The notes under the pieces were generated by a model, which saw nothing but the letters and a program-made list of their open reading frames with translations, did not search any database and was not told the origin of the DNA. Made by a program: the position numbers and the translations under genes. Positions 30,213 to 40,022 of a stretch of DNA of 64,000 nt are shown piece after piece (the stretch's first letter is position 1; each line of letters starts with the position of its first letter). The stretch spans positions 1-64,000 of the forward strand of contig JAKAVO010000005.1 in the NCBI GenBank assembly GCA_021817255.1, given 5' to 3'. This DNA is from Thermoplasmata archaeon. GTDB lineage: Archaea; Thermoplasmatota; Thermoplasmata; Thermoplasmatales; Thermoplasmataceae.

Positions 30213-30719
30213 TCACCAGTCGTCTTTGTTTATAATGTCTTCATATAATTCTGTGATTCTGTTCTTCCTCTTCATTTCGCTTTCTGCAATATTTTTAAGC
30301 AGCTTCTTTAAATTGTCATCCTCGTATTCCAGGCTCAGGAGCTCTGCTATTTTGTAGATCTCGTTTGATTTGGATATTGACCACGCAAGTATGCTTTTAG
30401 GATCATCTTTCTCTGGTTCAGGATCTGCAGATATTATATGATCCAGGGAGCCATAGTCCTTTTCTTTTCCAGATTTTCGAGCATACATCACCTGCTCAAG
30501 TGCTTCAGCATTTTCTAGAATTTCTATATCTCCTTTCTCCCTCTCGATTAAATCGTCCAGTATTTGTATTGTATTATGCATTTTGCTCTTATCTCTAATT
30601 GATTCGTATCTTTTTATTACACTTTTCTTCACTGAGATCAATTTTGAAACTATCTTCTCCATGACCTCTTCTGGTCGCTTTCCTGAAACTGTATCTTTAT
30701 TTTCGACCATGATCATCAA
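30213..30719 (-). CDS. Hypothetical alpha-helical protein (weak rubrerythrin-like pattern)
   Basis: 168 aa; C-terminal SISKSNEIYKIAELLSLEYEDDNLKKLLKNIAESEMKRKNRITELYEDII. Confidence 0.5.
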   Translation of the reverse strand: MMIMVENKDTVSGKRPEEVMEKIVSKLISVKKSVIKRYESIRDKSKMHNTIQILDDLIEREKGDIEILENAEALEQVMYARKSGKEKDYGSLDHIISADPEPEKDDPKSILAWSISKSNEIYKIAELLSLEYEDDNLKKLLKNIAESEMKRKNRITELYEDIINKDDW

Positions 30720-30864
30720 TCATTCTTAGAGTATTTAAATGTATCCCGGGATTTTTTCCACTTAAGACTGTGTACTCCACATCGTTCTGTTTATATAGGA
30801 TGATGATAACCAAATCATTCATTTTTTAGAAAAGTAAATGTTATAAGTTACATTTTGGGAAAGG

Positions 30865-31521
30865 ATGAAGGTTTCACCATCTGTAATATCATGCAAACTG
30901 GAACTGTTGAAAGATCAGATCGAAACAAGCGCAAGTTCAGGCGCAGATCAGTTTCATCTGGACATTATGGATGGGCATTTTGTTCCGAATCTCACAATGG
31001 GGCAGGATCTTATCGCAGCCATAAGAAGGTGCACTGACCTTCCTCTTGAGGCTCATATGATGGTTACCAATCCTGATAAATACTGGAAAATTTTTTCAAA
31101 GTCAGGAGCAGACATACTCATGTTTCATTATGAATCACCGGTCAACCTCAAAAAATGTTTTGGTGAAGTGAAAGATTCCGGAAAAAAATGTGGGCTTGTA
31201 ATAAATCCAGATACTCCCTTCAATATTGTCAAGGATCTTGTGGGAGAGGTGGAGATATTGCTGATCATGACAGTGTATCCTGGATTTTCCGGGCAGAATT
31301 TTATAAATGGGATGATCCCGAAGATAAGAGAAGCAAGGAAATTCATCGATGATAATTCACTGGAAACAGAAATAGAGATTGATGGCGGGATAAACGATAA
31401 GACCTGCAGTGCGGCAGCAAATGCTGGGGCCGATATTCTTGTTTCAGCCTCATATATCTATAACGGGAATATTAGAAAAAATATCGGGCATCTGAAAAAT
31501 TTGGAAAGAACTAGAATTTAA
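30865..31521 (+). CDS. rpe: Ribulose-phosphate 3-epimerase
   Basis: FHLDIMDGHFVPNLTMG; EAHMMVTNPDKY; MTVYPGFSGQNFI; IEIDGGINDKTCSAAANAGADILVSASYIY. Confidence 0.94.
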   Translation: MKVSPSVISCKLELLKDQIETSASSGADQFHLDIMDGHFVPNLTMGQDLIAAIRRCTDLPLEAHMMVTNPDKYWKIFSKSGADILMFHYESPVNLKKCFGEVKDSGKKCGLVINPDTPFNIVKDLVGEVEILLIMTVYPGFSGQNFINGMIPKIREARKFIDDNSLETEIEIDGGINDKTCSAAANAGADILVSASYIYNGNIRKNIGHLKNLERTRI

Positions 31522-32485
31522 TCAATACTCTTCCTTCCCTGGGCTTCTCAAAATATTTTAGCGCATCTTTGAGTTTATCAAATTGGAAAATTTTGTCTAT
31601 TTTCACTTTCAGCCCCCTTTCAGAAGCTATATTTATTATTTCTCTCATGTCACTTCTGCTTCCGCCTGTTGATCCAATTATATTAAGCTCGCTAGTATAT
31701 ATTTTTCCCAGATCCAACGTGCATTCCCTCCCGCTGAGGACACCAAAAGTTATGAGTTTGCCCATCTTCTGGACATGATCAATGGATTTTGAGAACAATT
31801 CCCCCCCGAGAGAGTTTATGACTATATCCGCTTTAAAATTTTCAGGCAATTTTTCCATTGAAAAAGTTTCCCCTGCACCGAAATCCCTGAGATAACCCTT
31901 TGAAGATACTGCGTAAACTTCCAATCCCATTAAATTTCCAAGTTGGGTTGCGAATATGCCTGTGTTTCCCGATGCACCATATACTAGCAGTGACTGCCCT
32001 GCTCCGACCCTTGCCTCCTTCAGGGCGTGATAAGGAGTAAGTGCTGCAATCGGGAGGGAAACAGCAACTTCATCAGAGATGTTGCCTGGGACTTTAAACA
32101 GGTTCTCTTCTCTGATTGACAATGCCTCCGCAAATCCCCCGTTGCTTACAACGCCATATATTCCACCATTATTGCAAAGATATTCATGTCCTGACAGGCA
32201 AAAATTACAGGTTCCATCATAGATCCTGTTGTATATAAGAACACGATCGCCCTTCCTGAATTTTTTGCCATCCCGATCGACTACAGCAAGGATTTCAGAT
32301 CCTGGAATGTGAGGCATTGGATGAACTCCGTATATGACTTTTCCTGCTGCTACATTATAATCCAGGGGATTGATCCCTGCCAAAATTGGCTTTACCCTTA
32401 CATAACCTTCCTTGGCTTCCGGTTCACCAATCTCTTTCATTATAAGATTTTCAATACCAAATTTATCAAAAAGGTATGCTTTCAT
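31511..32485 (-). CDS. Zinc-type alcohol dehydrogenase / quinone oxidoreductase family (MDR) protein
   Basis: HIPGSEILAVVDRDGKKFRKGDRVLIYNRIYDGTCNFCLSGHEYLCNN; LLVYGASGNTGIFATQLGNLMG. Confidence 0.88.
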   Translation of the reverse strand: MKAYLFDKFGIENLIMKEIGEPEAKEGYVRVKPILAGINPLDYNVAAGKVIYGVHPMPHIPGSEILAVVDRDGKKFRKGDRVLIYNRIYDGTCNFCLSGHEYLCNNGGIYGVVSNGGFAEALSIREENLFKVPGNISDEVAVSLPIAALTPYHALKEARVGAGQSLLVYGASGNTGIFATQLGNLMGLEVYAVSSKGYLRDFGAGETFSMEKLPENFKADIVINSLGGELFSKSIDHVQKMGKLITFGVLSGRECTLDLGKIYTSELNIIGSTGGSRSDMREIINIASERGLKVKIDKIFQFDKLKDALKYFEKPREGRVLIKF

Positions 32486-32855
32486 ATTTTCACATTTTTT
32501 CTATATACTTAAATTTGTCAATAAAATTTTCAATGTAAACTGAACCGGTTAACGTTTGAATGCAATGGTTCAATATATTACCATGGGCACAATTGAGGTG
32601 CTTATAGCGGAGCATGTTGCAATAGGGCATATTGCAAAGAATTTGAGCTTCGATGTGAATTATTTTCGCTCGTTTGCCCTTTATTTTTCCAATTACCACA
32701 TGGAGGCTTGGGAAAGAATATTTGTGCCCGGGAGTTTCTTTTGTTGCGTTTTTCAAGACTCATATAACAATCTGCAAAAACCCGGAAAATGATTTTCAGG
32801 GAAACGCCCGGTTACAATAATATAAATAGGCTGAACAAATTTCAAGCTGCTTATT

Positions 32856-33290
32856 ATGAAACCAATAGAAATAGAGAGGCCATGGATTTCCAAAAAGCTT
32901 GGATTAAAGGTCCTTGGCTCGGTTTTTGTTGTGTTTATCCTTGCCTTTGCACTACTTGCAATTTTTGGCTTTTACACTGGAGGAACCGTTAATATCCAGA
33001 GCGTGGATGTAAGCTTTTCAGGCCACAAAATAAATTCATATTCTTATGCCTATGGGAAAACTACATTTTCTTCCGGCGAAAAAATAATCCTGAATGTGGA
33101 ACTTAAGAATATTGGTGGAACCAATATTACTAATATTACAGGAGTTAAAACAATTGGCAACGGGTTTAGCGTGACACTCAACCATCACAGTTTTCAGCTT
33201 ACAGGAGGAGTGAAAACCATTCCTGTTTTAATTACGATGCCTGATCACAATTATGCAGGAAATCTTTCTCTGGAATTTATGGTGTCGTGA
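32856..33290 (+). CDS. Membrane-anchored extracellular hypothetical protein
   Basis: One N-terminal TM (LKVLGSVFVVFILAFALLAIFGFYTGG) then beta-rich domain. Confidence 0.55.
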   Translation: MKPIEIERPWISKKLGLKVLGSVFVVFILAFALLAIFGFYTGGTVNIQSVDVSFSGHKINSYSYAYGKTTFSSGEKIILNVELKNIGGTNITNITGVKTIGNGFSVTLNHHSFQLTGGVKTIPVLITMPDHNYAGNLSLEFMVS

Positions 33291-33298
33291 AACAGAAT

Positions 33299-33754
33299 TT
33301 ATTCAATAAATCCCCCAGAATAATGCAATTCATAAACTAGGTTGTCCTCTTGCTCTATTATTTCATATCCCATAAAATGATCAAAGTTGCCTTCTATGAA
33401 ATTTTTGTAAACAAACCTGCTATTTGAGAAGAATTCCTTTCCTCTCAGCGGAAGTTCTTCTGGCATTCTTTTCAACGCTTCTTTAAGAAAATCATACACT
33501 TCCTTTGTCCCATAATTGTCGTCCATTAATCCGCCTGAGTATACCATGCCCCACTGTGGTATATTTCCTTCAAGGATTAGTTCCTGTCCCAGGAAAAATA
33601 GTGAACCTGAGTAAATGTCTATGTATTTCAATTTCCCTTTTTCATAACTGAACTCTTTTGTGCCCTTTATTGCCCCAGGCATATACACAACGCCAGAAGA
33701 GTAACCCTTTGCTTTTGCATCTACGAGGAATGATGCATAGTCAATGTCTCCCAT
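33299..33754 (-). CDS. DUF5680-like protein
   Basis: GTKEFSYEKGKLKYIDIYSGSLFFLGQELILEGNIPQWGMVYSGGLMD; family assignment from memory of the pattern. Confidence 0.5.
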   Translation of the reverse strand: MGDIDYASFLVDAKAKGYSSGVVYMPGAIKGTKEFSYEKGKLKYIDIYSGSLFFLGQELILEGNIPQWGMVYSGGLMDDNYGTKEVYDFLKEALKRMPEELPLRGKEFFSNSRFVYKNFIEGNFDHFMGYEIIEQEDNLVYELHYSGGFIE

Positions 33755-34022
33755 GGCAGGAGAACGATATCCACAAAATAAAAGTTTTACAATTTCTTCT
33801 TATTATTGAAGGAGAGAACTGCCAGAAGCAGGAGTGAAGGTTTCCGTGCAATGAAAAATAATCATAATCTTACTGCCTGAGAGAGGTTTTTCCTTTCCTT
33901 ATGTGGATAAAAAAAATTATCTCTGCGAAGCAGGGCAAAAATATGAATAATTCACTTCTATCTGTGTTTCAAGTGGAGATATGGTTTTTAATGGTTCACG
34001 TTACTGGCAAGGTTGAAAAATA

Positions 34023-34415
34023 TCACTGTGAGGCGATTTCCTGCAACTGGGCCAAAAGCCCTTTCTCTACGTGGTCAGACCAGGCTATTTCAGGGATATC
34101 AACAACCAGGAAAATCTCCGACAGCAAAAGGGTTTCTATAGCTGTTACAGCAATGTTCCCCAACAATCTTCCTACACCCACATTAACTTTTACCTGTCCT
34201 CCGGATTCTGCGGTAAAAACAAATGTTAGGGCTCTGTCAGCAGCAATTAATCCCCTGAGAATGCCAGATTTCTGTGCCTGGAGAATTGCTTTGTCCTGTT
34301 GCACATTGTTCTGAACTTTCCAGTCACTGTTTATCAGGTAGCTTGAAAATGATTTGATGATTTCATCAACGCTCTTGGTTGTGTTTAAAACTCTCTCTTT
34401 TTTGAATATTTCCAT
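34023..34415 (-). CDS. Hypothetical protein
   Basis: 130 aa ORF with normal amino acid composition; start preceded by an AT-rich region. Confidence 0.5.
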   Translation of the reverse strand: MEIFKKERVLNTTKSVDEIIKSFSSYLINSDWKVQNNVQQDKAILQAQKSGILRGLIAADRALTFVFTAESGGQVKVNVGVGRLLGNIAVTAIETLLLSEIFLVVDIPEIAWSDHVEKGLLAQLQEIASQ

Positions 34416-34523
34416 GACGTTTGAATCAAAACATTCTATATAAGCTCTGCCATATAAAAACTAATCTAAGCATTTAATAATTATAATTAAGAATAGCGTT
34501 ATCCTAGGTCTGATCAGTGTAAT

Positions 34524-34931
34524 ATGTATACTGGAAAAATAAGTTTCAAAACATGGGAAAAATTATTTATCAGAGGCAAAACAAAAGGAACTTACCTGGC
34601 CGTGATTTCCTTTGCCCTGTTCGCTACTGAAATACTCTACACAAGATTATTCCTTTTCTATTTTATTGTCTCTGAGATCGGTGCATTCACTGCCTTTGGT
34701 GTTCTGGTAGACTTTGTGTCTCATCTTTTTAATGACCAGTGGAAATCGCCAGTGACCAAAAAGGGATGGATCAAGAGATTTACTCATGGAAGAACTCACG
34801 ACTTTTATGGCTTAATAATTGAGGTTTTGTGCTTTGCCATCGATGGGGTAAAGTTTCCTCTTTCCCTGGCAGCCATTCTTTTTGTTGCTCCTCAGTTTTA
34901 CCTTGTTTACAATTTGAAATTTTACCACTAG
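34524..34931 (+). CDS. Hypothetical membrane protein
   Basis: 135 aa with TM segments; TKGTYLAVISFALFATEILYTRLFLFYFIV. Confidence 0.5.
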   Translation: MYTGKISFKTWEKLFIRGKTKGTYLAVISFALFATEILYTRLFLFYFIVSEIGAFTAFGVLVDFVSHLFNDQWKSPVTKKGWIKRFTHGRTHDFYGLIIEVLCFAIDGVKFPLSLAAILFVAPQFYLVYNLKFYH

Positions 34932-35018
34932 ATTATTACTGTACTTGCTGTCAAAGTGTGATCGGATTTGGCAAGCATACCTGGATCGTAAAATTATAAA
35001 TATCCATATTCTTTCAGA

Positions 35019-36779
35019 ATGAAAATGAACGAAATGAATTTTGAAATTATGGACGGGAAGGTAAGGAGTTACGCACAAGAACAAACGGAAATTTTTGAGG
35101 ATTCGTTTCGTGCCCAGTTTGAGCATATAAGGCCTGTTTTGCGCCCCTACGTTTATCATAAGAAAATAAAGATGGTTGCAATAACAGAAACAAAGGAATG
35201 TTTTGTCACAGTTGAAGATGGAAAAAACAATCTTGTTGTCAATAATGTGAACATTTACTCCACTCCGGGGATTATAGTCTGGATAAAGCCGGAGAAAAAT
35301 GGGGAAAGGGTGGCCATTTTTGAAACATCAGGCTCAGATGAGGGGACATTAAAGGTATTCCTGGATAATAACCTGGTATACAGCGAAAATGGATTCATCC
35401 ATGATATCATATTTTTTGGGGATAAATTTTACCTTATAAAGGAAAATAGAGTGGAAAACTTTGAAAAAGCAGAAGGCTCATCCAATGCTGTTTACCTCGA
35501 TGGAGAATATTTGTTCGGCAAAGAGGTTGAAGCTGGAATGGGGATTGGTGGCGACAGATATGGGGATTCAGTCATACTAACTGCAGGAAATAACATTTCT
35601 ACAACCATTTATGAAGGAAAAATTGGCGATCATGCCACTTGGAAACTGTTTAAGAAATACGGTTCCCAGGTGAAGGTCCTTGGATACGAGAATAATACCC
35701 TATATGCACTGAAGATGGAAGGAAATGGCGTTATAACATCCGGTGAGCGCGAATTCAGCCTTAGTGAACCTGTTCAGGATGCTGTCAAACTTAAGGATGG
35801 ATTTCTTGTTGTTCATATGAGGGATGCAAAATCTGTCCCGGTCCTGTACAATAATGATGGCAGGAAAATTAAGGAGTTTCCTTTTGATGGCTTCAAAGGG
35901 CTGATAGCCATGGATTCAAATGATGAAAAGGCAGACATAGTGGTGGGAAGCTTCGGAACAACTTTTGAGACTTACTCTTATAAAGACGGAAATTTGAAAC
36001 TGGAGGATAAAAATACTGTGTCAGAGGTCAAAGTAACAGAAAGCTGGATTGAAGTGAATGAAAAAAGAGTGCATTATTTCATTCTTCATGCAAAAAGAGA
36101 TGCAAAAAACACGCTTGTATATGGTTATGGGGGTTTTAATATCTCAATCATCCCTTCCTATTACAATCTGTTTGCATACCTGTTGAATGAGTGCGTTAAT
36201 GTTGTAGTCTGCAATCTTCCTGGCGGTGGGGAATATGGTGAGGAATGGCACCGGTCTGGCATGAGGGAAAACAAGAAGAACGTATATGAATCATTTCAGG
36301 GAATAATCAGGAAATTGAGTGGAGAAGGGCATAAAATAATTTGTTATGGCGTAAGCAATGGTGGATTGCTTTCCTCTTACACACTTGCAAAGATTCCTGA
36401 ATATTTGAATGGGGCAGTTATAGGGAATCCTGTTACAGATCTTTTGAGATTTCACAAACTGCTTGCCGGACAGTACTGGGTAAGCGAATATGGCGATCCG
36501 GACAACGAAGAAGATGAACATTTTCTAAGGGAATATTCATCTTATGAACAACTGAAAGCCGGCAAATATCCTCCATCATTGATATATTCAAGAATATCGG
36601 ATGATCGCGTTCATCCGGCACATGCACTGAAGTTCTATGAGAAAATCAAATCATTTGGAAATGAAGCGTACCTCATGATTGGAGAGGGTGGGCACCTAGG
36701 TTCCGGAATGGAAGATGTAGTGGATGAAACAACCTATATTGCATGTTTCATAAAATATGCTTTCAGCAAAAAAGATTGA
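35019..36779 (+). CDS. Prolyl oligopeptidase-like serine peptidase (S9 family)
   Basis: C-terminal hydrolase domain YGYGGFNISIIPSYYN, GGGEYGEEWHRSGMRENKKNVYESF, CYGVSNGGLLSSYTLAKIPEYLNGAVIGNPVTDLLRFHK, GGHLGSG. Confidence 0.88.
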   Translation: MKMNEMNFEIMDGKVRSYAQEQTEIFEDSFRAQFEHIRPVLRPYVYHKKIKMVAITETKECFVTVEDGKNNLVVNNVNIYSTPGIIVWIKPEKNGERVAIFETSGSDEGTLKVFLDNNLVYSENGFIHDIIFFGDKFYLIKENRVENFEKAEGSSNAVYLDGEYLFGKEVEAGMGIGGDRYGDSVILTAGNNISTTIYEGKIGDHATWKLFKKYGSQVKVLGYENNTLYALKMEGNGVITSGEREFSLSEPVQDAVKLKDGFLVVHMRDAKSVPVLYNNDGRKIKEFPFDGFKGLIAMDSNDEKADIVVGSFGTTFETYSYKDGNLKLEDKNTVSEVKVTESWIEVNEKRVHYFILHAKRDAKNTLVYGYGGFNISIIPSYYNLFAYLLNECVNVVVCNLPGGGEYGEEWHRSGMRENKKNVYESFQGIIRKLSGEGHKIICYGVSNGGLLSSYTLAKIPEYLNGAVIGNPVTDLLRFHKLLAGQYWVSEYGDPDNEEDEHFLREYSSYEQLKAGKYPPSLIYSRISDDRVHPAHALKFYEKIKSFGNEAYLMIGEGGHLGSGMEDVVDETTYIACFIKYAFSKKD

Positions 36780-36840
36780 ATGCATCTTTCTTCCCTGCAG
36801 AATTTTACAGAAACCATAAATAATGCATGAATAATGGCAA

Positions 36841-37765
36841 TTGGTAGAGTTGCCAGAAAAACCATATCCGTTGAAGCCCGAGGCCAGGCCTATACTGAAA
36901 TGGGCCGGTGGGAAACGCCAGATAATGAAATGCCTAATTTCTAATGTTCCTGGCAGATTTGGATTGTATTATGAACCGTTTGTCGGTGGTGGTGCCCTGA
37001 TGACTTCACTTTATAACCTTGGTTTGCTCAAACGGAGAGTGGTTTCCGACATTAACCAGGATCTCGTTGGGTTATACAAAATAGTGAAAAGAAAACCAGC
37101 AGAACTGGCAGAAGAAGTGCTTTCATTAAAATTCAGGAATAACAGGAGTGATTATTACACGGTACGGAATGAATACAATTCCATGGACGGCAAATTTGAT
37201 GTTGGGAAGGGATCTCTCTTCCTTTATCTGAACAGACACTGCTATAATGGCCTGTATAGGGTGAATTCCAGTGGTGAGTTTAATGTTCCATTTGGAAAGT
37301 ATAGAAATCCAGGTTTGCCCACAGCCAGTGATATTATGCTATTTTCACAGGCACTGAAAAATATCGAAATTAAAGGCACAGATTTTGGGGATGCTGTGAA
37401 AAATTCATCAGAAGGGGATTTTGTTTACGATCCTCTAAGCAGAAAGCCCACAAGCTTTAGCTGTGGGAGGATGTCAGTTTGATCCACCTTATATGCCTTT
37501 CAGCCCATCAGCAAATTTTACAGAGTATAATTCATCAGATTTTAAAGAAGCTGAACAGAAGAGGCTCTTCAGGGTTTTCAATGATTTGTCGGAAAGAAAA
37601 GTTAGGGTTATGGAGAGCAACTCAGACACAGATTTTGTCAAAGAAATATATTGCTTTTTCAATATAATTAAAATAAGCGCCAGAAGAGCTATAAATTCGA
37701 AAGATAGCGGCCGAAGCAGCATAACTGAGTTGCTCATTAAAAATTGCCCAAATAATCCTTGCTAA
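36841..37765 (+). pseudogene. dam: Dam-family DNA adenine methylase interrupted at DPPY motif
   Basis: N-terminal part PILKWAGGKRQIMKCLISNVPGRFGLYYEPFVGGGALMTSLYNLG; second part in another frame QFDPPYMPFSPSANFTEYNSSDF...ARRAINSKDSGRSSITELLIKN. Excising 49 nt restores GDFVYFDPPYMPFS. Confidence 0.88.
37429..37477 (+). mobile_element. 49-nt remnant or mini-element resembling an IS200/IS605-family right end
   Basis: GATCCTCTAAGCAGAAAGCCCACAAGCTTTAGCTGTGGGAGGATGTCAG with hairpin CCCAC-a-AGCT-tt-AGCT-GTGGG, placed immediately 3' of TTTAC. Confidence 0.7.
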
Positions 37766-37908
37766 TGAGGCATTGAGATAATTTATTATATCCCATGGGA
37801 AATTGAAACTTGCGGGTGATGGCATCATCCAATGTTTTGAAGCCACTTCTTTGATTTTTGTTCTGGTTAGGCAAAAATAAAATCATAGCACTGCATTTTT
37901 ACTATTTA

Positions 37909-37983
37909 TGGGGCCAACCGGATTTGAACCGGTGACCTCCCGGTTATCAGCCGGGTGCTCAAACCATGCTAAGCTATGACCCC
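37909..37983 (-). tRNA. tRNA-Ile(GAT)
   Basis: Reverse strand GGGGTCATAGCTTAGCATGGTTTGAGCACCCGGCTGATAACCGGGAGGTCACCGGTTCAAATCCGGTTGGCCCCA; anticodon GAT; CCA not encoded. Confidence 0.95.
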
Positions 37984-38151
37984 TTTCAACCTTGATTTTT
38001 CGTAAAGTAATAAAAGTTTCGAATAGAACTATGCAAAATCAATTGTATTTCTCCTAACTTTCCACAGGACAAATACCTATAGCAACAAACTGTTCTACAT
38101 TATGACCTTTATAAAAGAGGATAGTTTAGTATAAGACGAAAAAATATAACC

Positions 38152-39015
38152 TTGATGGAAAGACCCGAATATGTTAAAGTGAAGCTCCCTACAGGAGATT
38201 CTTTTTATAACCTTAGCAATCTTATTAGAGGCAACTCCCTCCATACCGTCTGTGAAGAGGCTAGATGCCCCAATATTTCAGAATGCTGGGAATCGGGCAC
38301 CGCTACATTCATGATTTTGGGGAAAAACTGTTCCAGAGGCTGCAGATTTTGTTCTGTAACCCACGGAAACATGGAAAACCTTGATCCTGATGAACCGGCA
38401 AAGGTAAGAGATTCAGTAAGGAATATGAATTTGAAGTACGCTGTCATAACCTCTGTGGACAGGGATGACCTGCCTGACCAGGGTTCAGGGCATTATTCTG
38501 AAACCATAAAGCAGGTGAAGAGCCTGGGAATTAGGGTGGAAGCACTGATTCCAGATTTCAGGGGAGATAAAAAATTAATTGATGCAATAATAAATTCGAA
38601 GCCGGATGTGATTGCACACAACGTAGAAACTGTAAGGAGACTAACACCATCCATAAGGGATGCAAGGGCAGGATATGATCAATCCCTTTCAGTTCTCTCC
38701 TATATTAAAGATAAAAATCCCGATATGATTACAAAGTCTTCTATAATGTTGGGCCATGGGGAGACGGATGAGGAGGTCGAGCAAACCATGTCAGACCTTA
38801 TTAAGAGTGGTGTCGACATATTGACAATTGGCCAATACCTCAGGCCTTCAAAGAAACAGATTGAAGTGAAAGAATACTGTTCCTCTGAAAGGTATAAAAG
38901 ATTGGAAGCCGTTGGCTATGAGTACGGTTTCAGGTTTGTTGCATCTGGTCCACTTGTAAGAACGTCATATAGGGCGTTTGAAGCATGGGCCGCTCAAAAT
39001 ATTAAGCTTAATTGA
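38152..39015 (+). CDS. lipA: Lipoyl synthase
   Basis: CEEARCPNISECWESGTATFMILGKNCSRGCRFCSV; TSVDRDDLPDQGSGHY; VEALIPDF; HNVETVRRLTPSIRD; TIGQYLRPSKKQIEVKEY. Confidence 0.96.
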   Translation: MMERPEYVKVKLPTGDSFYNLSNLIRGNSLHTVCEEARCPNISECWESGTATFMILGKNCSRGCRFCSVTHGNMENLDPDEPAKVRDSVRNMNLKYAVITSVDRDDLPDQGSGHYSETIKQVKSLGIRVEALIPDFRGDKKLIDAIINSKPDVIAHNVETVRRLTPSIRDARAGYDQSLSVLSYIKDKNPDMITKSSIMLGHGETDEEVEQTMSDLIKSGVDILTIGQYLRPSKKQIEVKEYCSSERYKRLEAVGYEYGFRFVASGPLVRTSYRAFEAWAAQNIKLN

Positions 39016-39029
39016 AGGTGAGAAAGTAA

Positions 39030-40022
39030 ATGGATGAAAAAGAAAAAATAATCGATGGCTACAGGGCTATGGTGCTATCCAGAACCCTGGACAAAAAGAT
39101 TGTAATGTCACAGAGGCAGGGGAGGGTTGGGTTTTACACTCCGACTATGGGCCAGGAGGCCACTCAGGTCGGATTGTCAATGAACCTAGAGGATCAGGAC
39201 CTGATATTCGAGTATTACAGGGATGTCCCTCTCATGTTGCACAGGGGAGTCAAGCCGGAAACCATAATCGACCAGATCATCGGAAACTCGGATGACAAGG
39301 AAAAGGGAAGGCAGATGCCATCCCATTATACTGCAAAAGATCACAATTTTATGTCGGTCCAGAGCCCTGTTGCGACAAATCTGCCGCCTGCAGTGGGAGC
39401 AGCTTACTCAATTAAATACCAGAAAAAAGATGGGATAGTCATTGCAACTTTTGGCGATGGATCAACCTCTACGCCAGATTTCCACGCGGCCCTTAATTTG
39501 GCAGCGGTTTTTGACCTGCCTGTAGTATTTCTATGCGAAAATAACAAATGGGCAATTTCTTATCCAGTGGAAAAACAGACCAGATCTGAAATATGGAAAA
39601 AGGCAGAAGGCTACGGAATGAGAGGCGTCCTGGTTGATGGAAATGATCTACTTGAAATGTACAAGGTTGCCAAAGAAGAGATAGACAAGGTTAGAGTGGA
39701 TGGAAAACCTGTCCTCATTGAGGCCGTTAGTTACAGGATGGGCCCACACTCAACATCTGATGATCCATCAAAATACAGAACGGATGATGTGAAAGAAGGT
39801 TCAGACAAAGACCCAATTGTAATTGCCGAGAGAAAATTGAAAATGTTGAATTATATTGACGATCAGGCTATCGAAAAAATAAAGGTGGAGGCAAAGGAAC
39901 GCATTGACAGGATATTTGATGAAAGGGAAAAAATTGCTGCTCCGAAACCTGAAACAATGTTTGAAGATATCTTCGAAAATTCCAACTGGATAATTGATGA
40001 AGAGAGGGGCGAGATACTATGA
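39030..40022 (+). CDS. 2-oxoacid dehydrogenase E1 component, alpha subunit
   Basis: GRVGFYTPTMGQEATQVG; GRQMPSHY; ATFGDGSTSTPDFHAALNLAAVFDLPVVFLCENNKWAISYPV. Confidence 0.95.
   Translation: MDEKEKIIDGYRAMVLSRTLDKKIVMSQRQGRVGFYTPTMGQEATQVGLSMNLEDQDLIFEYYRDVPLMLHRGVKPETIIDQIIGNSDDKEKGRQMPSHYTAKDHNFMSVQSPVATNLPPAVGAAYSIKYQKKDGIVIATFGDGSTSTPDFHAALNLAAVFDLPVVFLCENNKWAISYPVEKQTRSEIWKKAEGYGMRGVLVDGNDLLEMYKVAKEEIDKVRVDGKPVLIEAVSYRMGPHSTSDDPSKYRTDDVKEGSDKDPIVIAERKLKMLNYIDDQAIEKIKVEAKERIDRIFDEREKIAAPKPETMFEDIFENSNWIIDEERGEIL

Noticed and set aside
34812-35159. ORF 34812-35159 on the minus strand
   Set aside because: Overlaps two better-supported plus-strand genes and has no recognisable motif.
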